Positions 7,042 to 9,282 of a stretch of DNA of 9,282 nucleotides are shown piece by piece. A model generated the notes under the pieces. That model made no database searches. It worked only from the letters and a program-made list of their open reading frames with translations, and was not told the DNA's origin. Source of the DNA: Prevotellaceae bacterium UBA1787 (GTDB taxonomy: Bacteria > Bacteroidota > Bacteroidia > Bacteroidales > Bacteroidaceae); NCBI GenBank assembly GCA_002315195.1, contig DCGD01000154.1, positions 1 to 9,282 on the forward strand, written 5' to 3'. The translations under genes were made by a program, and so were the position numbers. How positions within the stretch are numbered: position 1 is the first letter of the stretch; each line of letters begins with the position of its first letter.

Positions 7042-8691
7042 CTACTGGTACAAATACCGTTTGATGCTGTGTTTCGGCGTTTTTTCAAATTCTTCCAGGT
7101 AAATCTGAAATCCACTTAGTCGACAATAGATAGGCAGTTCCTTGTTCAAGACATCCAAATTGTCCTGCATAATCTTGTTCATGCTTTGTAGCGAAACGCC
7201 ATCTCTGTCGGCGGCCTCCAAATCGGGATGAATCAACGCTATTAATTTCTCGTCACGAGAAACGATGATGGATTCGCCCACATATGGGTAAACATTAAGT
7301 TGAAATTCTATTTCTTCAGGATAAATATTCTGTCCGTTCAGCCCCAAAAGCATGTTCTTGCAACGCCCGCGTATATACAGATAGCCTTCCGAGTCAATCG
7401 TGCCCAAATCACCTGTCCTCATCCAACCATCCTCAGTAAATGCCTGTTGCGTCGCCTCCTCATTATGATAATACCCTTTCATGACACTGGTTCCTCGCAC
7501 TTGAATTTCGCCCACTACATTCTCGGGGTCATCGGAATCTATGCGGATTTCCATTCTTGGAATGGCTTTTCCCACGGAATATTCTTTGTATTCTTTCCAA
7601 TCAGAATAAGCAATCAAAGGTGCGCACTCCGTCATCCCATAACCAACGGTATATGGAAAATGTATCTGATGCAGGAAACTGTCAACATCAGGGCTAAATG
7701 CGGCGCCGCCAACTATTATTTCATAAAAATTTTCTCCAAATGCTTCTTTCAATTTTTGGCAGATGGTTTCATTGATGTGTTCACGAATGCCGGGAATGTG
7801 TCGGAGTATCTTGTAACGCTTGTTTTCAAGCAAGGGGAAAATCTCTTTTCTGACAAATTTCTCCATGATGAGTGGAACAACCACGATCAACACCGGTCGG
7901 TATTTCTTGAAAGTCTCAGAAATGACACGAGGACTCGGCGTTCGTGTCAGAAAATGAATATGCACACCACAGCATATTTCCGTACATACCTCAAACGACA
8001 ACCCATACATGTGGGACATGGGCAACATGGCAATCGTATTTGTTCCGGGTGCGAAGGGAACCGAACTGTCCAATCCGAAACGCGTATTGCTCCACAAGGC
8101 ACGCCAAGGAATCATGACCCCTTTTGAAAAACCACTCGTTCCCGACGTGTAACTCAACATCACCAGTTCCTCAGGATCTTCTTTATAAAACTGAATGTCT
8201 TCAAACTTCACCCCATTGGGATATTTTTCCTTCAACAAATTTTCACAAAAGTTCTCTTCCTGCAAATCAGGATTTTGAGAATACAATACTTTCATGTCAT
8301 TGATGAGAAGAACCGCCTCCAAGTGCTGAATTTTTGAAATGTCAAGATTCTCCCATACGCTGTTGGCGACAAAAAGTAACTTTGAATCCGAATGTTTAAT
8401 GATATGGTGAACGGATGCAGGCTTGAAATCATGCAGAATTGGAACTGCCACACACCCATAACTTATAATTCCGAAAAAATCCATTGCCCAGCCGGCGGAA
8501 TTCCGTCCTATGATGGAGACCTTGTCTCCCGGCTTGATATTGGCAGCTTCAAGCAGCAGCCGAACCTGCACAATGCGTTCTCCAAATTGTGCGTATGAGA
8601 AAGCATTGCCCTTATAGTTGGAGAATGCTGGTCTATTCCAATTATCCCGAATAGAACTTGCCAAAAGTTTCAAAAAGCTTTGGTCTGTCAT
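7042..8691 (-). CDS. AMP-forming long-chain acyl-CoA ligase
   Basis: The 549-residue enzyme belongs to the ANL adenylating superfamily and should activate a fatty acid with ATP to acyl-AMP and then to acyl-CoA. The ATP loop YTSGTSGFSKG is at 181-191. PMSHMYG (224-230) and YGMTECAP (351-358) fit motifs A4 and A5. GWMRTGDLG is at 422-430, with TGD at 427-429. The hinge and C-domain motif GRCKNMLLGLNGQNIYPEEIE covers 442-462 and has Asn after the Lys where many members have Asp. The C-terminal motif TPKHSIKR (538-545) seems to have Ser542 where the catalytic Lys usually lies, with Lys at 540 and 544. There is no signal peptide or membrane segment. AAAGG touches the ATG, a very short spacing. It stands alone with its own -7 box. 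Long-chain preference is inferred from motif style and could instead be another acyl acid. Confidence 0.9.
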   Translation of the reverse strand: MTDQSFLKLLASSIRDNWNRPAFSNYKGNAFSYAQFGERIVQVRLLLEAANIKPGDKVSIIGRNSAGWAMDFFGIISYGCVAVPILHDFKPASVHHIIKHSDSKLLFVANSVWENLDISKIQHLEAVLLINDMKVLYSQNPDLQEENFCENLLKEKYPNGVKFEDIQFYKEDPEELVMLSYTSGTSGFSKGVMIPWRALWSNTRFGLDSSVPFAPGTNTIAMLPMSHMYGLSFEVCTEICCGVHIHFLTRTPSPRVISETFKKYRPVLIVVVPLIMEKFVRKEIFPLLENKRYKILRHIPGIREHINETICQKLKEAFGENFYEIIVGGAAFSPDVDSFLHQIHFPYTVGYGMTECAPLIAYSDWKEYKEYSVGKAIPRMEIRIDSDDPENVVGEIQVRGTSVMKGYYHNEEATQQAFTEDGWMRTGDLGTIDSEGYLYIRGRCKNMLLGLNGQNIYPEEIEFQLNVYPYVGESIIVSRDEKLIALIHPDLEAADRDGVSLQSMNKIMQDNLDVLNKELPIYCRLSGFQIYLEEFEKTPKHSIKRYLYQ

Positions 8692-8716
8692 CCTTTATTT
8701 ACAGTTTTATTTTCTG

Positions 8717-8724
8717 CAAAGATA
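8717..8724 (-). promoter_or_regulatory. Likely -7 element of the acyl-CoA ligase promoter
   Basis: The minus strand reads TATCTTTG, an exact TAnnTTTG match, with transcription starting near 8711 and a leader of only about 20 nt. No TTTG lies 19 bp upstream (TGCA there). A 6 bp inverted repeat, TGCACA (8744-8749) and TGTGCA (8764-8769), covers the -33 region and could be an operator. Confidence 0.5.
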
Positions 8725-8875
8725 AACAAGAATTTTGACCCTTTGCACATTCTGTATGTTTTTTGTGCATTGTTTAAGATTTTTTTTAAATGTTGTACTT
8801 CAAACTGAGAAAAATGGAACATAATTGACAACATTGTGTAACAAATGCAACATTCTTTCTCCATACATGAAAAAA

Positions 8876-9088
8876 TCATTTGACAAACATCCGAATGCAG
8901 GCCTCCACCATTTTGACGGCAATGGCAAGAAAGCAACAACCGTATGCCACCATTCTCTGCTGCGGAAACAACAGATAAACGGCCACGGTTGCCAAGGCTA
9001 AGACAATAAAACACACATTCAGTACGTTGCGCACCTTCAATGTCTTCATTGATGATGAGTCTGCGTTTCTTCCAATTTTTACTTTCAT
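8876..9088 (-). CDS. Small membrane protein with two helices, function unknown
   Basis: The 70-residue product has a basic N-terminus and two hydrophobic helices, about residues 23-41 (LNVCFIVLALATVAVYLLF) and 47-62 (VAYGCCFLAIAVKMVE), joined by PQQR. The end is RMFVK. This fits small inner-membrane proteins common but uncharacterised in Bacteroidetes, where a start like MKTLKVRN is frequent; that would be Met14 at 9049. Neither Met1 (9088) nor Met14 has a Shine-Dalgarno. I use Met1 because a short ORF with a strong ribosome site ends 4 nt before it, which would let ribosomes re-initiate there. There is no known domain, and the function cannot be inferred from neighbours. Confidence 0.72.
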   Translation of the reverse strand: MKVKIGRNADSSSMKTLKVRNVLNVCFIVLALATVAVYLLFPQQRMVAYGCCFLAIAVKMVEACIRMFVK

Positions 9089-9092
9089 ATTT

Positions 9093-9134
9093 TTAGACTT
9101 TTTGACTTGTATTGATACCTTTTATCTCATTCAT
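9093..9134 (-). CDS. Possible 13-residue leader peptide coupled to the small membrane protein
   Basis: ATG at 9134-9132 opens MNEIKGINTSQKV then TAA at 9095-9093. GGAGGGG at 9145-9139 is the strongest Shine-Dalgarno in the window and sits about 4-8 nt upstream. The stop lies 4 nt before the ATG of the next ORF, which lacks its own site. That layout suggests translational coupling. It could instead be the true start of the downstream gene with a frameshift, since the two are in different frames. Confidence 0.45.
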   Translation of the reverse strand: MNEIKGINTSQKV

Positions 9135-9210
9135 GTTGCCCCTCCATTGCAATTGGCCACGAAACAGTCCGCACTTTTCGCACCTCTTCACAAATAGAAT
9201 CCAACCCATG

Positions 9211-9241
9211 CAAAATTAACTTAAATCTTCCATACATAAAA
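9211..9241 (-). promoter_or_regulatory. Promoter of the small membrane protein transcript
   Basis: TAATTTTG at 9218-9211 (minus strand) is an exact -7 match. TTTT at 9241-9238 with a 19 bp spacer fits the -33 TTTG at three of four positions. The start would be near 9205, about 70 nt before the leader ORF. Confidence 0.55.
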
Positions 9242-9282
9242 TATGAGCATCATAAAAATTACTTGCCACGTCCATAATGTGG

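Noticed and set aside
8688..9014. Minus-strand 108-codon frame overlapping the small membrane protein and running up to the acyl-CoA ligase start
   Set aside because: It overlaps the better-supported two-helix protein in another frame, crosses the ligase -7 element, and has no ribosome site or coherent domain.
9259..9282. Possible C-terminus of another minus-strand gene at the right edge (HYGRGK then TAA)
   Set aside because: Only eight codons are visible, and another frame over the same bases is also open and hydrophobic, so neither can be supported.
1..9282. A search by eye for tRNA genes, CRISPR repeats, transposases and toxin-antitoxin or defence genes
   Set aside because: Nothing matching was found; all large ORFs are housekeeping or family-level recognisable genes with similar base composition.

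Overview
The window looks like ordinary chromosome from a member of the Bacteroidales, most likely Prevotella-like. Two things point there. The carbamoyltransferase belongs to the N-succinylornithine type known from Bacteroides. Several genes are preceded by the Bacteroidetes promoter form (TTTG-like -33, about 19 bp spacer, TAnnTTTG -7) rather than a sigma-70 promoter. No tRNA, rRNA, CRISPR array, insertion sequence or phage gene was seen.

Layout from left to right. On the minus strand, argF' (82-1044) is followed 5 bp later by the first 25 codons of an unidentified gene that leaves the window at base 1. A 311 bp divergent region then leads to two plus-strand genes for exported proteins: a TlpA/thioredoxin-like protein (1356-1895) and an S37-family peptidase (1933-3234), 37 bp apart. 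A long hairpin (3316-3358) with T-rich flanks in both directions separates these from the convergent DUF349 repeat-protein gene (3430-5418, minus). Further minus-strand genes follow: a CorA-family divalent cation channel (5626-6552), an AMP-forming acyl-CoA ligase (7042-8691) and a small two-helix membrane protein (8876-9088). Each of these has its own promoter-like sequence. A 489 bp stretch (6553-7041) has no convincing gene but holds the corA leader.

The genes do not form one pathway. They cover arginine synthesis through succinylated intermediates, envelope proteolysis with a redox partner, a coiled repeat protein of unknown role, Mg2+ uptake and fatty-acid activation. I found no convincing new multi-gene system. 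The points most worth following are regulatory and structural. The corA leader has a short ORF and mutually exclusive pairings around its Shine-Dalgarno sequence. A 13-codon ORF with a strong Shine-Dalgarno ends 4 nt before the small membrane protein, which has no ribosome site of its own. The exported thioredoxin is paired with a six-cysteine peptidase. The carbamoyltransferase has Ser at the position known to set acetyl versus succinyl specificity.
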